Positions 52,725-62,088 of a DNA stretch of 64,000 bases are shown piece by piece. The DNA comes from CAJGBR01 sp045637425 (GTDB lineage Bacteria; Bacteroidota; Bacteroidia; Bacteroidales; Rikenellaceae). Location of the stretch: NCBI GenBank assembly GCA_045637425.1, contig JAZTZL010000006.1, forward strand, positions 92,237-156,236, in the 5' to 3' direction. A program made the translations under genes and the position numbers. How positions within the stretch are numbered: the first letter of the stretch is position 1; each line of letters begins with the position of its first letter. The notes under the pieces were generated by a model. That model was not told the origin of the DNA. It saw nothing but the letters and a program-made list of their open reading frames with translations, and did not search any database.

Positions 52725-55523
52725 TTAGTCAACCAATTCGTATTTTCTATCTTTATTCTTTTCCTTAGCTGAAATGCCCTCTTGCATCCATCTCGGCATC
52801 TTTGCATCTTTCAGATAGTAATCAAAGAACTGCATCATACGTTTATCCCAGTCCATTCTCGCAGCACGAGATCTCAAGTTGTGCGGTTCTTTATTGTAGT
52901 TCAACATCCAAACAGTCTTGCCACAACGTTTCAGACACATAAACAAATCAACGCCTTGTTGGAATGGTACTGCCTCGTCAGCATCATCGTGACGAATCAA
53001 CATCGGAGTCTCAACCTTAGGAGCATAGAATACAGGTGAATTTTCGATATAGCGCATCGGAGCCTCCCACAATGAAGCACCAATACGACTCTGACCGTGT
53101 TCGTACATAAACATTCTCACCATACCTGAACTTGTGCGGATACCGGTATATGCACTTGTCATATTTGACACCGGAGCACCAGGACTCGCACAACGGAACA
53201 TATTAGTGCGGGTAACGAGGTAGGCAATCTGGTAACCTCCCCAACTTTGACCTTGCAAGCCCATACGTTCAGGATCAGCGATACCGCGTTCAATGAGCGC
53301 CTGCGAACCGCTGACTACCTTGTTATAGCAGCATTCGCCCGGGTAACCAGCTGTGTAGTCAATATCCGGAATAAATACTACATAACCGTTGCTAGTGCAA
53401 ACTGAAGGCACTACGATAGACCAGCTCGGTTGCGGCATATGGTAGCGATAGATTTGGTCTGACGACTTTTCATAGAAATAGACAATTGTCGGATACTTGC
53501 GAGTCGGATCATAATTTTCAGGCTTGTACAACATACCTGTCGATTTCTTGCCATTGAAATCTGTCCATTCAATCAGTTCAACACTACCCCACAAACGGTT
53601 TTCCATTTGAGCGCTCAAGTTTGTTACCTTCTTAGCATTTTCGAACTGTTTAGTACCAATCCACAATTCGGGACATTCGTTAAAGTTTTCGCGAGTCCAC
53701 ATACAGAAGTCGTTATCCTTTGCATTTGCACAAGCAACGACTGCAAAGTGATATTTACCTCCAATCAATTTGACAGGTTCTGCATCTTTTTCAATGCGAT
53801 AGTAACCGCTCTCTTTTGTATCGTAGTTAAATGCTCTGAACATTGTCATATCCTCCAGATTAACATAAAGTTTATCTTCGCCTTTACGTTCAAATGGGAA
53901 ATAGACTCTGAGACTTTGGTTAGTTTCACGACCGTAACCGCGAGTTACGCACTCAGGAGCATTCTTGCCTGTTACGTCAAGACGCCACAAATCGAATCTG
54001 TCATAAGCATAGAACGAACCATCTCTACCCCAGCCTGCATTACCATACACACCTGGGTATGTCGGAGTATCGATAGGTGCTGCAAAGTTGATTGTATCAG
54101 AGATATTCTGCATCTCTTTGGTCTTGAGATTTACCGAGTAGAGTTGGCTTTCGCGAGCATTCCAAGCTACAGCATAACTCATATCGGGCGAGTAGTTTAC
54201 CCAACCGATGATATCTTTCAACAAAAGAGTGCGTTTACCTGTTTTAAGGTCTACGAGGTAGTGGTCTGTACCCACGGGATAGTCCCAATCCGAGTTGATT
54301 GTGTAAGGGTTAGATGTTGTGCAGTAGCCCACCATTGCAGATGTATTTTCAGGCACTTTCACATCTTTGATATACTTGTTACCCAACTGAATCCACTGCT
54401 TTGTTTTCGGAATCCAGATTGCAACATAACTTTCCTTCTCTTGCTTACGAACCAACTGCTTACTCATAATCAGCGTATCGGTGTAACTCCAAAGGTCGAG
54501 GCTGAATTTCTCTTCATCGAGCAGCGTATCCTTCACCTCTTCTTTCGGTTTGGGCGTAATATTGAATTTCAGGATTTTACCATCTGTTGTAAATGCCAGA
54601 GGAGCCTCTTCAACGCAATAGTCCTCAGGCATTGCAGCCGAACCGTTCAATTCCAACTTTTCAGCCATATATTTCGATTTCTTTGCATTCTTGAAATCGA
54701 AATAAGCCAAATCATAAATCTGATTTTTCTTTGCAGTGTCGAGTGTATATGTGAATGCAATTTGGTTAGCATCTTCGTCAAACACCAAAGTCTTGATTTG
54801 CAAATTCTTTTCGCCGAAGATTCTGTATTCCTTTTCATCTTTTTTCACGAAAAGATACTCAACAGAGTCTATTTCCTTGGTGTAAGCGAATGTCATATTC
54901 TTATGAACGAATACACCCTTAACGCTATCAACTGTGATTGAGTCACCCGATTCGAGATTCCACAAAACCAATCGTTTATAACTTTGAGTTTTTTTCTTCG
55001 CATCTTTAGCAGGCTTAGTTTTAACGGTATCCTTTGCCACTTCAGCCTTCTTTGTAGTGTCTACTGGCAACTTTATTGTGCGAGTAAATTGAAGTACCGG
55101 CAACTCTCCAACCTGACGATAAGAGATGTTCTTTTCGAGCTTATTGTAACTCATTTTTTCGAGGTCCATAAGGTAGCTCGAATCAGTCGGCAACTTTTCT
55201 TTTGCAGTTTTTTTACGTCTGAGAGTTTTGAGCAGCTCTTTTTTCGGAGAGATTTTGAACAATGCGTAACGGTTTCCGACAAATGACAACTCTTCAACAC
55301 AATCCACAGACACTGAACGAGTCAGGTCTTTCGATTTGAGAGTCAGTGTAGCATCACCCTCTTGTGGTTTCTCAACATAATAGAAGTAGTTTCCATCTGC
55401 AGAGACTCCTACTTTGGACAATCTGCGCCAGCCGTCATAATCGGCTTGAGACAGCGGCGTTTTCTGCGCCATAAGTGTTGATGTAGAAATCAACATCGAC
55501 ACAATTAGTAGTAATTTTTTCAT
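52725..55523 (-). CDS. secreted S9 prolyl-oligopeptidase family serine peptidase
   Basis: The 932-residue protein has a signal peptide (MKKLLLIVSMLISTSTLMAQ), a beta-propeller domain over about residues 25-650, and a C-terminal alpha/beta hydrolase domain. The catalytic Ser is in GQSWGGY (about 758), the Asp in RHDDADEAVPF and the His in EPHNLRSRA near 890. DPP-like family members remove short peptides from the N terminus; as this is exported, it feeds the cell with peptides from the medium. It is the last gene of a six-gene run. Confidence 0.9.
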   Translation of the reverse strand: MKKLLLIVSMLISTSTLMAQKTPLSQADYDGWRRLSKVGVSADGNYFYYVEKPQEGDATLTLKSKDLTRSVSVDCVEELSFVGNRYALFKISPKKELLKTLRRKKTAKEKLPTDSSYLMDLEKMSYNKLEKNISYRQVGELPVLQFTRTIKLPVDTTKKAEVAKDTVKTKPAKDAKKKTQSYKRLVLWNLESGDSITVDSVKGVFVHKNMTFAYTKEIDSVEYLFVKKDEKEYRIFGEKNLQIKTLVFDEDANQIAFTYTLDTAKKNQIYDLAYFDFKNAKKSKYMAEKLELNGSAAMPEDYCVEEAPLAFTTDGKILKFNITPKPKEEVKDTLLDEEKFSLDLWSYTDTLIMSKQLVRKQEKESYVAIWIPKTKQWIQLGNKYIKDVKVPENTSAMVGYCTTSNPYTINSDWDYPVGTDHYLVDLKTGKRTLLLKDIIGWVNYSPDMSYAVAWNARESQLYSVNLKTKEMQNISDTINFAAPIDTPTYPGVYGNAGWGRDGSFYAYDRFDLWRLDVTGKNAPECVTRGYGRETNQSLRVYFPFERKGEDKLYVNLEDMTMFRAFNYDTKESGYYRIEKDAEPVKLIGGKYHFAVVACANAKDNDFCMWTRENFNECPELWIGTKQFENAKKVTNLSAQMENRLWGSVELIEWTDFNGKKSTGMLYKPENYDPTRKYPTIVYFYEKSSDQIYRYHMPQPSWSIVVPSVCTSNGYVVFIPDIDYTAGYPGECCYNKVVSGSQALIERGIADPERMGLQGQSWGGYQIAYLVTRTNMFRCASPGAPVSNMTSAYTGIRTSSGMVRMFMYEHGQSRIGASLWEAPMRYIENSPVFYAPKVETPMLIRHDDADEAVPFQQGVDLFMCLKRCGKTVWMLNYNKEPHNLRSRAARMDWDKRMMQFFDYYLKDAKMPRWMQEGISAKEKNKDRKYELVD

Positions 55524-55533
55524 TTTGTATAAA

Positions 55534-55740
55534 TTATTTAGTTTCTGATTCTTTATTCAGTATTTTGTTCACATCGCTCTCTGTTTTGAGCAACTTTTCA
55601 CGACACATCTCAATCAGTTTCGATGCACGAGATACATCTACCGACAGATTATCGATATCCACACCATTTGCCTCCATTCGTTTAAGAATGCTTTCAATCT
55701 CGGCAATAGCCTCGCTATATGAGATTTTCTCCTTTTTCAT
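55534..55740 (-). CDS. xseB: exodeoxyribonuclease VII small subunit
   Basis: The 68-residue helical protein has the XseB pattern SYSEAIAEIESILKRMEANGVDIDNLS. It follows xseA after three bases and its product binds the XseA helical domain. Length is normal for the family. Confidence 0.9.
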   Translation of the reverse strand: MKKEKISYSEAIAEIESILKRMEANGVDIDNLSVDVSRASKLIEMCREKLLKTESDVNKILNKESETK

Positions 55741-55743
55741 ACT

Positions 55744-57063
55744 CTATTTAGTTTTAATTCGTTTTACATTTGCAGTCAATTCAGCATCAGCCATCTCTAT
55801 TTGAATCTCGCGATTATCACCAATCTGACAAGCCGAACTTATTGCACGTCCCCCGACTCTCACAATAGAGTAGCCCATATTCAGCACTCGCTGTGGAGAG
55901 AGATTCCTAACAACGGCATTCAAACCATCTAATCGCAACCGGTTATTCTCGATAATGCTACGGACTCTATCACTCAGCATCTGTTGTGTATTTTCGAGTT
56001 TTAACCGTTCGCGACCCAACTGTGCATACACCTGCTTCAGTTCGGTTTGATAGATTGCGATTTTACGATGGTAGTGACCCAGCGACCCAATGGTCACACT
56101 ATTAAGTTGACTTATTAATCGTTCGAGGTTTTGTTTTTGTATTTCGATTTGTGATCTTGCATTCAGATGTATACTCTGCTGTGCACTCATCAGCCGGTCA
56201 TTAAGCAAATCCATCATTCCGACTAGATGCGCGGCTACAGCCGTCGGGGTCTTTAGTGATTTATATGCAACCATATCGGCAACCGACACATCTTTGTCGT
56301 GTCCGATTCCGGTCAGCACAGGTAGCGGAAATTGAGCCAGATTGACACACATTTCATACGAATCAAAACAACTCAGGTCGTGTTGCGAACCGCCACCTCT
56401 AATCAGCACTACACAATCAAACAGATCTGTCAAATCATAAATTTTGTCTAATGCCTCAATAACAGACCCCGCGGCTGACTCGCCTTGAACCGCGGCATTA
56501 AATAATTCTACATCAAACGAATATTGACTCGCATTCAACTCATTCATAAAATCCTGATACCCCGCAGCCTGAGCCGATGATATAACAGCTATTCGCTGAA
56601 ACACAATACTAGCTACACACTCTCTGTTCAGGTCAAAAATACCGTCTGATTTAAGTTGTTCTATTGTTTGCTTTCGTCTCAGGCTAACCTCTCCTATGGT
56701 GTAGACCGGATCTATATCCACAATCTGCAACGACAAGCCATACAGTTCGTGGAACGTCACTCGACACTTTACCAAAATCTTCAAGCCGCGTTTGAGAGTC
56801 TGCCCTGTTTCGGCGCGAAAATAGGAATCAATAACGGTGAATCTGTTAGCCCAAATAACCGCATTTGCACGTGCTCGAGGCGAATGGTTATCATCAATCT
56901 TATCCACAAGTTCGAGGTAGCAATGCCCCGAACTGTGATTTTTTATTTCGCTGATTTCAGCAACTATCCAATAATATGAATCCAATCGTTGTTCGATTTC
57001 ACATCTTACTACAGACATCAATTCGAACAACGATATGTATTTATTTTCGGTTTGAGTATTCAT
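55744..57063 (-). CDS. xseA: exodeoxyribonuclease VII large subunit
   Basis: This 439-residue protein starts with an OB-fold (about 10-115, SVVRCEIEQRLDSYYWIVAEI) and continues with the catalytic region (AVISSAQAAGYQDFMNEL, VVLIRGGGSQHDLSCFDSYEM, LTGIGHDKDVSVADMVA near 220-290) and a long coiled region. It degrades single-stranded DNA with XseB. Its start overlaps the ABC-F stop (TAATG), showing coupling. Confidence 0.94.
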   Translation of the reverse strand: MNTQTENKYISLFELMSVVRCEIEQRLDSYYWIVAEISEIKNHSSGHCYLELVDKIDDNHSPRARANAVIWANRFTVIDSYFRAETGQTLKRGLKILVKCRVTFHELYGLSLQIVDIDPVYTIGEVSLRRKQTIEQLKSDGIFDLNRECVASIVFQRIAVISSAQAAGYQDFMNELNASQYSFDVELFNAAVQGESAAGSVIEALDKIYDLTDLFDCVVLIRGGGSQHDLSCFDSYEMCVNLAQFPLPVLTGIGHDKDVSVADMVAYKSLKTPTAVAAHLVGMMDLLNDRLMSAQQSIHLNARSQIEIQKQNLERLISQLNSVTIGSLGHYHRKIAIYQTELKQVYAQLGRERLKLENTQQMLSDRVRSIIENNRLRLDGLNAVVRNLSPQRVLNMGYSIVRVGGRAISSACQIGDNREIQIEMADAELTANVKRIKTK

Positions 57064-59006
57064 TACTGATTTTTGGCGTATTCAAGTTCTTCCGACAGGC
57101 GCTCCCACTCGACCATTAATCGAGTATTTTCGCGTTTTGCTGCCTCATATTTTTCGTAGAATTCGCCATTCGACAGGTCTATACCGAACTTTTCCGGCTC
57201 GGCAAGTTGAGCATTCATCTGCTCGAGCAACGACTCTGACTCTTCAATCTGCGACTCAACCTTGCTTATCTCATTTGAGAGTTTTCGCAATCTCTTATCA
57301 TAATCGCGTTTCTCTTGATAAGACACTTTCGATTCGGTATTCTTAACCTGTTGAACCTTCTCCTCTGCCTTTCGAGCCTCGATTTCGCGCATCGACACGG
57401 CCTTCTTTCTACCCAAAAAGTCGTAAATACCACCTATGTACTCGCGAACTTTTCCGTCGTGGAATTCATACACCTTCGAAATTAGTCCGTCCAAGAACTC
57501 TCGGTCGTGCGATACCAATACGACAGTTCCGTCGTATGCCTTGATGGCCTCCTTGAGAATATCCTTCGACCTCATATCCATATGGTTAGTAGGTTCGTCA
57601 AGCACCAACAGATTGCAGGGAGAGAGCATCATTCGCGCCATAGCCAATCTCGAGCGTTCGCCACCAGAAAGCACCTTTACTTTCTTGTCTATATCTTCGC
57701 CTCTGAACAAGAATGCTCCGAGAATATCTCTCAATCGAGTGCGAATATCCCCTACGGCTACTCTGTCCAGCGTATCGAAAACGGTAAATTCTCCGTCCAT
57801 CAAGTCGTCTTGATTCTGAGCATAATAACCAATGCTGACATTGTGTCCGAGTTTGAATTCGCCTTCGGTAGCCTCAAGTTCTCCGATTACGATTCTCGAA
57901 AACGTAGTCTTACCCTCACCGTTTCTGCCCACAAGCGCAATTTTCTCACCCTTTGTCAGCGTTATATCAGCACCCGAAAAGACGTGTTTCTGCCCGAACG
58001 ATTTACCCACACCTTTCGATTCGAAGACAATCTGTCCTGAACGTGGAGCAGGTGGAAATTTAATATTCAATGCCGAAAGGTCCTCTTCGTCTATTTCGAT
58101 TCGGTCTAACTTTTCGAGTTGCTTTATTCGCGCCTGTACCTGATTAGCTTTCGTAGCCTTATATCTAAATCGCTCGATGAACTCCTCATTTTTCTCAATC
58201 ATTTTCTGCTGATTCTCGAACGCTGCCAACTGTTGAGTGCGACGTTCTGCTCTCAGCACGACATATTTGCTATAAGGCACTTTGTAGTCATAGGCGTGTC
58301 CCAGCAGCAACTCAACCGTACGATTAGTGACATTATCCAGAAATGCACGGTCGTGAGATATTAAAACTACAGCTCCGTAATAATCCTTCAAGTAATCCTC
58401 CAGCCACTGGATACTCTCAATATCGAGGTGATTCGTAGGCTCATCAAGCAACAATACAGATGGTCTGCGCAAGAGAATTTTTGATAACTCAATGCGCATT
58501 CTCCAACCTCCACTGAACTCGGAGGTAGCCCTCCCAAAATCCGAACGCTCAAAGCCAAGACCCAGCAGAGTCTTTTCGATATCTGCATCACGGGTATCCC
58601 CACCCAAAAAGTGATAACGATCAGTTGCTACTGTCAGGTCGTGGATCAACTTCAGATATGTTTCGCTTTCGAAGTCACTGCGGTCTGCAAGTTGCGCACT
58701 ATAATCGGCCATCTGGCACTCGAGTTCAATCACCTCCGAGAACGCACTCGCAGCCTCCTCGAACAGCGTAGTCGAGTCTGTAACCTTCATCGTCTGAGGA
58801 AGATAACCTATCGTACAATCGCTACTACGGGCAATTGAGCCTGATGTTGGCTGCTGCATTCCACACAGAATCTTCATCAGTGTAGATTTTCCTGCGCCAT
58901 TCTTTCCGACAAGACCTATCCTATCTCGGTCATTTATCGGAAACGAAATATCCTTGAGCAAATCAAACCCACCAAACGAAACGGTCAGATTATCAACTGA
59001 TATCAT
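57063..59006 (-). CDS. ABC-F subfamily ATPase (translation factor)
   Basis: The 647-residue protein has two ABC domains without membrane part: Walker A GLVGKNGAGKSTLM (about 32-45) with signature TSEFSGGWRMRIELSKI, and second Walker A ALVGRNGEGKTTFSR (about 350) with LSGGERSRLAMARMML. A linker helix pair lies between and the C terminus forms a coiled coil (REIEARKAEEKV to the end). ABC-F proteins act at the ribosomal E site or protect it from antibiotics; the class here is most like the Uup/EttA group, but exact subclass needs a search. Confidence 0.94.
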   Translation of the reverse strand: MISVDNLTVSFGGFDLLKDISFPINDRDRIGLVGKNGAGKSTLMKILCGMQQPTSGSIARSSDCTIGYLPQTMKVTDSTTLFEEAASAFSEVIELECQMADYSAQLADRSDFESETYLKLIHDLTVATDRYHFLGGDTRDADIEKTLLGLGFERSDFGRATSEFSGGWRMRIELSKILLRRPSVLLLDEPTNHLDIESIQWLEDYLKDYYGAVVLISHDRAFLDNVTNRTVELLLGHAYDYKVPYSKYVVLRAERRTQQLAAFENQQKMIEKNEEFIERFRYKATKANQVQARIKQLEKLDRIEIDEEDLSALNIKFPPAPRSGQIVFESKGVGKSFGQKHVFSGADITLTKGEKIALVGRNGEGKTTFSRIVIGELEATEGEFKLGHNVSIGYYAQNQDDLMDGEFTVFDTLDRVAVGDIRTRLRDILGAFLFRGEDIDKKVKVLSGGERSRLAMARMMLSPCNLLVLDEPTNHMDMRSKDILKEAIKAYDGTVVLVSHDREFLDGLISKVYEFHDGKVREYIGGIYDFLGRKKAVSMREIEARKAEEKVQQVKNTESKVSYQEKRDYDKRLRKLSNEISKVESQIEESESLLEQMNAQLAEPEKFGIDLSNGEFYEKYEAAKRENTRLMVEWERLSEELEYAKNQ

Positions 59007-59015
59007 TATATTAAC

Positions 59016-59666
59016 TTAAGCCTTTAACAGAGTTTCAATCATTGCTTTTGGGTCATCGGCCGAAAATACGGCATTTCCTGCAACAAGCACATCGGCTCCA
59101 GCCTCAAAAAGAGCAGCTGCATTTGCAGCCCCTACTCCGCCATCGACCTGAATCAGCGCCTTAGAACCCTTTTCTCTGAGCATCTGTTTGAGTCTGCGAA
59201 TCTTATCCAATGATGTTTCGATGAATTTCTGTCCGCCGAAACCCGGATTAACCGACATAATCAGAAACATATCCGCCATTGCAGCAACTTCTTCCACAAC
59301 ACAAATAGGAGTATGAGGATTGAGCGCTACACCAGCCTTCATTCCTAAAGATTGGATATTCTGAATTGTGCGGTGCAGGTGAGTGCAAGCCTCAGCGTGA
59401 ACGGTCAGCACTTCGGCTCCCGCCTGATGAAATTTTTCAACATACAGATCCGGTTCAACAATCATCAAGTGAACGTCCATAACCTTTTTGGTTCGCTCCT
59501 TGACTGCCTTAATCACGGGAAATCCGAACGAAATATTCGGCACAAAACGGCCGTCCATAATATCCAAGTGTACCCATTCGGCTGCACTTTCGTTCAACAT
59601 ATCGAGGTCGGCGTTCAAGTTTCCGAAATTTGCCGACAGCAACGATGGTGATATAATTCTAGACAT
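59016..59666 (-). CDS. rpe: ribulose-phosphate 3-epimerase
   Basis: The 216-residue TIM barrel shows SPSLLSANFGNL (near residue 6), HLDIMDGRFVPNISFG with metal-binding His and Asp, DVHLMIVEPDLYVEKF, and MSVNPGFGGQKFI. It interconverts ribulose 5-phosphate and xylulose 5-phosphate in the pentose phosphate pathway. It lies nine bases ahead of the ABC-F gene. Confidence 0.96.
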   Translation of the reverse strand: MSRIISPSLLSANFGNLNADLDMLNESAAEWVHLDIMDGRFVPNISFGFPVIKAVKERTKKVMDVHLMIVEPDLYVEKFHQAGAEVLTVHAEACTHLHRTIQNIQSLGMKAGVALNPHTPICVVEEVAAMADMFLIMSVNPGFGGQKFIETSLDKIRRLKQMLREKGSKALIQVDGGVGAANAAALFEAGADVLVAGNAVFSADDPKAMIETLLKA

Positions 59667-59681
59667 AAGTGTATCAATTTA

Positions 59682-61127
59682 TTAAATCGTTTCCAGAGTT
59701 CTGAGCAACCATTTCCAGAAACGGTCTACGGTTTCGATTTCAATTCTCTCATCGGGCGAGTGCACACCGCGCAGAGTCGGTCCAAATGAAACCATCTCAA
59801 GTTGCGGATATTTTTCGAGGAACAGACCACATTCCAGACCCGCGTGGATAGACTTCACGGCAGCCTCTCTACCGAACAAATCCGAGTGTGCCTTCTTCGT
59901 AACATCGAGCAGATGAGAGTTCGGATTCGGATTCCAACCTGGATAACCGTCTGAGTGTTTCACTTCAGCACCACCAGCCAAGAATGCCGACTCAACCATA
60001 TGAGCAGCGTCCCATTTTGCACTCTCAACCGAACTGCGCTGACTTGTAACTACCTCAATCTTATCGTTTTTCATCTTAACAGATGCCAAATTAGTAGAGG
60101 TTTCAACCATTCCCGGCATAGCCTGACTCATAGCCAATACTCCGCTGGCAACAGAATAGAGCGCATTGAGCAATCTCTCAGTTGTATTCTCATCAATTAA
60201 CGAGGTCAATTCATCTTCAGTTTCGTTGATTGAGAGGTAGATATCGGGCTCGGTGTATTTGAATTCGTCCATAGCCTGCTGACCAAATGTCTGGAAATAT
60301 TCGACCATAGGCTGAACATTTTCGGGTGCTACGGCAATCAGCGCATAGGCCTCACGCGGGATAGCATTTCTCAGGTTACCGCCATCGAAGTGAGCCAGAC
60401 GGATTCCGAATTTTCTTACTGCATTCCACAAGAAGCGAGTCATCAACTTATTCGAATTAGCCAATCCCTTATTGATATCATCACCCGAGTGACCACCCTT
60501 CAATCCCTTTATGTCTATACGAAAACTCTTCCAGCCCGCAATCATCGGCTCGCTTGTGTAGTCAAAATATGCCAATGTATCCACACCGCCTGCGCAACCG
60601 ATAAATATTTCACCATCGTCTTCTGAGTCGAGGTTAATCAGATAGCGACCCGTCAGCATATCTTCAGCAAGGTTGTTTGCACCTGTGAGTCCGGTCTCTT
60701 CATCGACAGTAAACAGAGCTTCAACTGCACCGTGACGCACTTCGGGAGCAACCAGCACAGCCAACGCAGCAGCCATACCGATACCGCAATCGGCTCCAAG
60801 CGTAGTACCTACGGCGTGTACCCAACCATTTTCAGCTACGGCCTGAATCGGGTCTTTCGAGAAGTCGAACTCCACGTCCGAGTTCTTCTCACACACCATA
60901 TCCATATGGCTCTGCAACACAACAGTCGGCAGAGATTCCATTCCCGGAGTAGCCGCTTTTCTGATTACGACATTTCCTATCGAGTCTTCTTTGTACTCGA
61001 GCGAGTGTTTTTTTGCAAACTCAACAAGCCATTTGCGAATTAATTCTTCGTGTTTTGAAGGACGAGGCACTTTTGTAATCTCTTCAAAAATAGACCAAAC
61101 TGCCTTAGGTTCAAGATTTTCTATCAT
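59682..61127 (-). CDS. pepD: cytosolic aminoacyl-histidine dipeptidase PepD
   Basis: The 481-residue M20 metallopeptidase has QSHMDMVCEKNS (zinc His, about 80), TLGADCGIGMAAALAV (bridging Asp near 118), and DEETGLTGANNLA (Glu pair, about 148), with the M20 dimerisation insert in between. It cleaves Xaa-His dipeptides such as carnosine. It begins the operon that continues with rpe and ABC-F; a TAACTTTA sequence (one mismatch from TAnnTTTG) lies upstream at about 61169-61176. Confidence 0.95.
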   Translation of the reverse strand: MIENLEPKAVWSIFEEITKVPRPSKHEELIRKWLVEFAKKHSLEYKEDSIGNVVIRKAATPGMESLPTVVLQSHMDMVCEKNSDVEFDFSKDPIQAVAENGWVHAVGTTLGADCGIGMAAALAVLVAPEVRHGAVEALFTVDEETGLTGANNLAEDMLTGRYLINLDSEDDGEIFIGCAGGVDTLAYFDYTSEPMIAGWKSFRIDIKGLKGGHSGDDINKGLANSNKLMTRFLWNAVRKFGIRLAHFDGGNLRNAIPREAYALIAVAPENVQPMVEYFQTFGQQAMDEFKYTEPDIYLSINETEDELTSLIDENTTERLLNALYSVASGVLAMSQAMPGMVETSTNLASVKMKNDKIEVVTSQRSSVESAKWDAAHMVESAFLAGGAEVKHSDGYPGWNPNPNSHLLDVTKKAHSDLFGREAAVKSIHAGLECGLFLEKYPQLEMVSFGPTLRGVHSPDERIEIETVDRFWKWLLRTLETI

Positions 61128-61242
61128 AGTTTTAATTTTTATTCCGAAAAAAACAACGTAATTTCACTGCGTAAAGTTAATGAATTATCGTTTGTTTCGC
61201 AAAATTTTTGTAACTTCGTAGGTTGAAACGAGAAAGATTGCA

Positions 61243-61728
61243 ATGAAAAAAATTAGAATCGGCAACGGTTATGATGTCCACAAATTAGTCGAAGGTCGAG
61301 ATTTGGTTCTGGGCGGAGTAAAAATCCCCTCTGATTTGGGCTGCTTGGCACACTCGGACGGAGATGTTCTGATTCACGCTTTGTGCGATGCTCTGCTCGG
61401 AGCATTGGCTCTTGGCGACATCGGTCTACACTTCCCCGATAATGACAACTCGTACAAGGGGATAGACAGCACATTACTGCTGGAAAAGTGTATGCAGATG
61501 GTTATTCAAAGGGGGTACACAGTTGGTAATGTAGATACGACTATTGCACTGCAGAGTCCCAAACTCAGACCTCATATCGACTCAATGCGCGAGAGATTGG
61601 CTGCGGTTATGAATATCCCTGTCGAAGATGTTTCGGTAAAGGCTACCACAACCGAGCGACTCGGCTTTGAAGGACGACGCGAAGGTGTATCGGCTTACGC
61701 AACGGTTTTACTGATTGAAAAACAATAA
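61243..61728 (+). CDS. ispF: 2-C-methyl-D-erythritol 2,4-cyclodiphosphate synthase
   Basis: The 161-residue protein opens RIGNGYDVHKLVEGRDLVLGGVKIP with the metal ligands Asp and His, AHSDGDVLIHALCDALLGALALGDIG, and HFPDND. The C terminus TTTERLGFEGRREGVSAYAT fits. It forms the cyclic diphosphate in the MEP route to isoprenoids, supplying the polyprenyl chains for menaquinone. The upstream TAACTTCG has one mismatch to the promoter box, so its promoter is uncertain. Confidence 0.97.
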   Translation: MKKIRIGNGYDVHKLVEGRDLVLGGVKIPSDLGCLAHSDGDVLIHALCDALLGALALGDIGLHFPDNDNSYKGIDSTLLLEKCMQMVIQRGYTVGNVDTTIALQSPKLRPHIDSMRERLAAVMNIPVEDVSVKATTTERLGFEGRREGVSAYATVLLIEKQ

Positions 61729-61785
61729 ATATCGTTTCAAATGTGTTATTAGTATCAACAAGAAAAATATAGGAGACTGAATGTT

Positions 61786-62088
61786 ATGTTGATTAATCCG
61801 TTAATGAGGACTCGCAAACCTCGACAATTTGAGTACAAACCAAGACATTTCGATCCGGAACAGGAGGCTCGCGAAGCTCGCAAACGTGAAGTATTGGGCG
61901 CAGACTACCAAAAGGCCTACGAAGATGTATATAATCAGGAGCGTAAACCGGGAGATACTATCCGATTGCGTCGTGGCATTATGGCTGAGCGTCAGCGTGC
62001 CGTACAACAAAAAAACAGGAGCAACATCACTCGTTTATTGATAGTTTTGATGTTACTCATATTGTTCATCTTGTGGCTGTATAGTTAA
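61786..62088 (+). CDS. small tail-anchored membrane protein
   Basis: This 100-residue protein has a basic soluble region (lots of Arg, Lys, Glu over 1-80) and a single C-terminal helix (LLIVLMLLILFILWLY) without N-terminal signal. The stop overlaps the mutL start by one base, and a protein of this kind next to mutL seems common in Bacteroidetes. I do not recognise a named family; function is unknown. Confidence 0.72.
   Translation: MLINPLMRTRKPRQFEYKPRHFDPEQEAREARKREVLGADYQKAYEDVYNQERKPGDTIRLRRGIMAERQRAVQQKNRSNITRLLIVLMLLILFILWLYS

Noticed and set aside
53607..54941. A 444-codon open frame on the plus strand inside the S9 peptidase gene
   Set aside because: It is antisense to a well-supported peptidase gene; its translation is rich in Cys, Phe, His and Ile without any domain pattern, as expected for a shadow frame.
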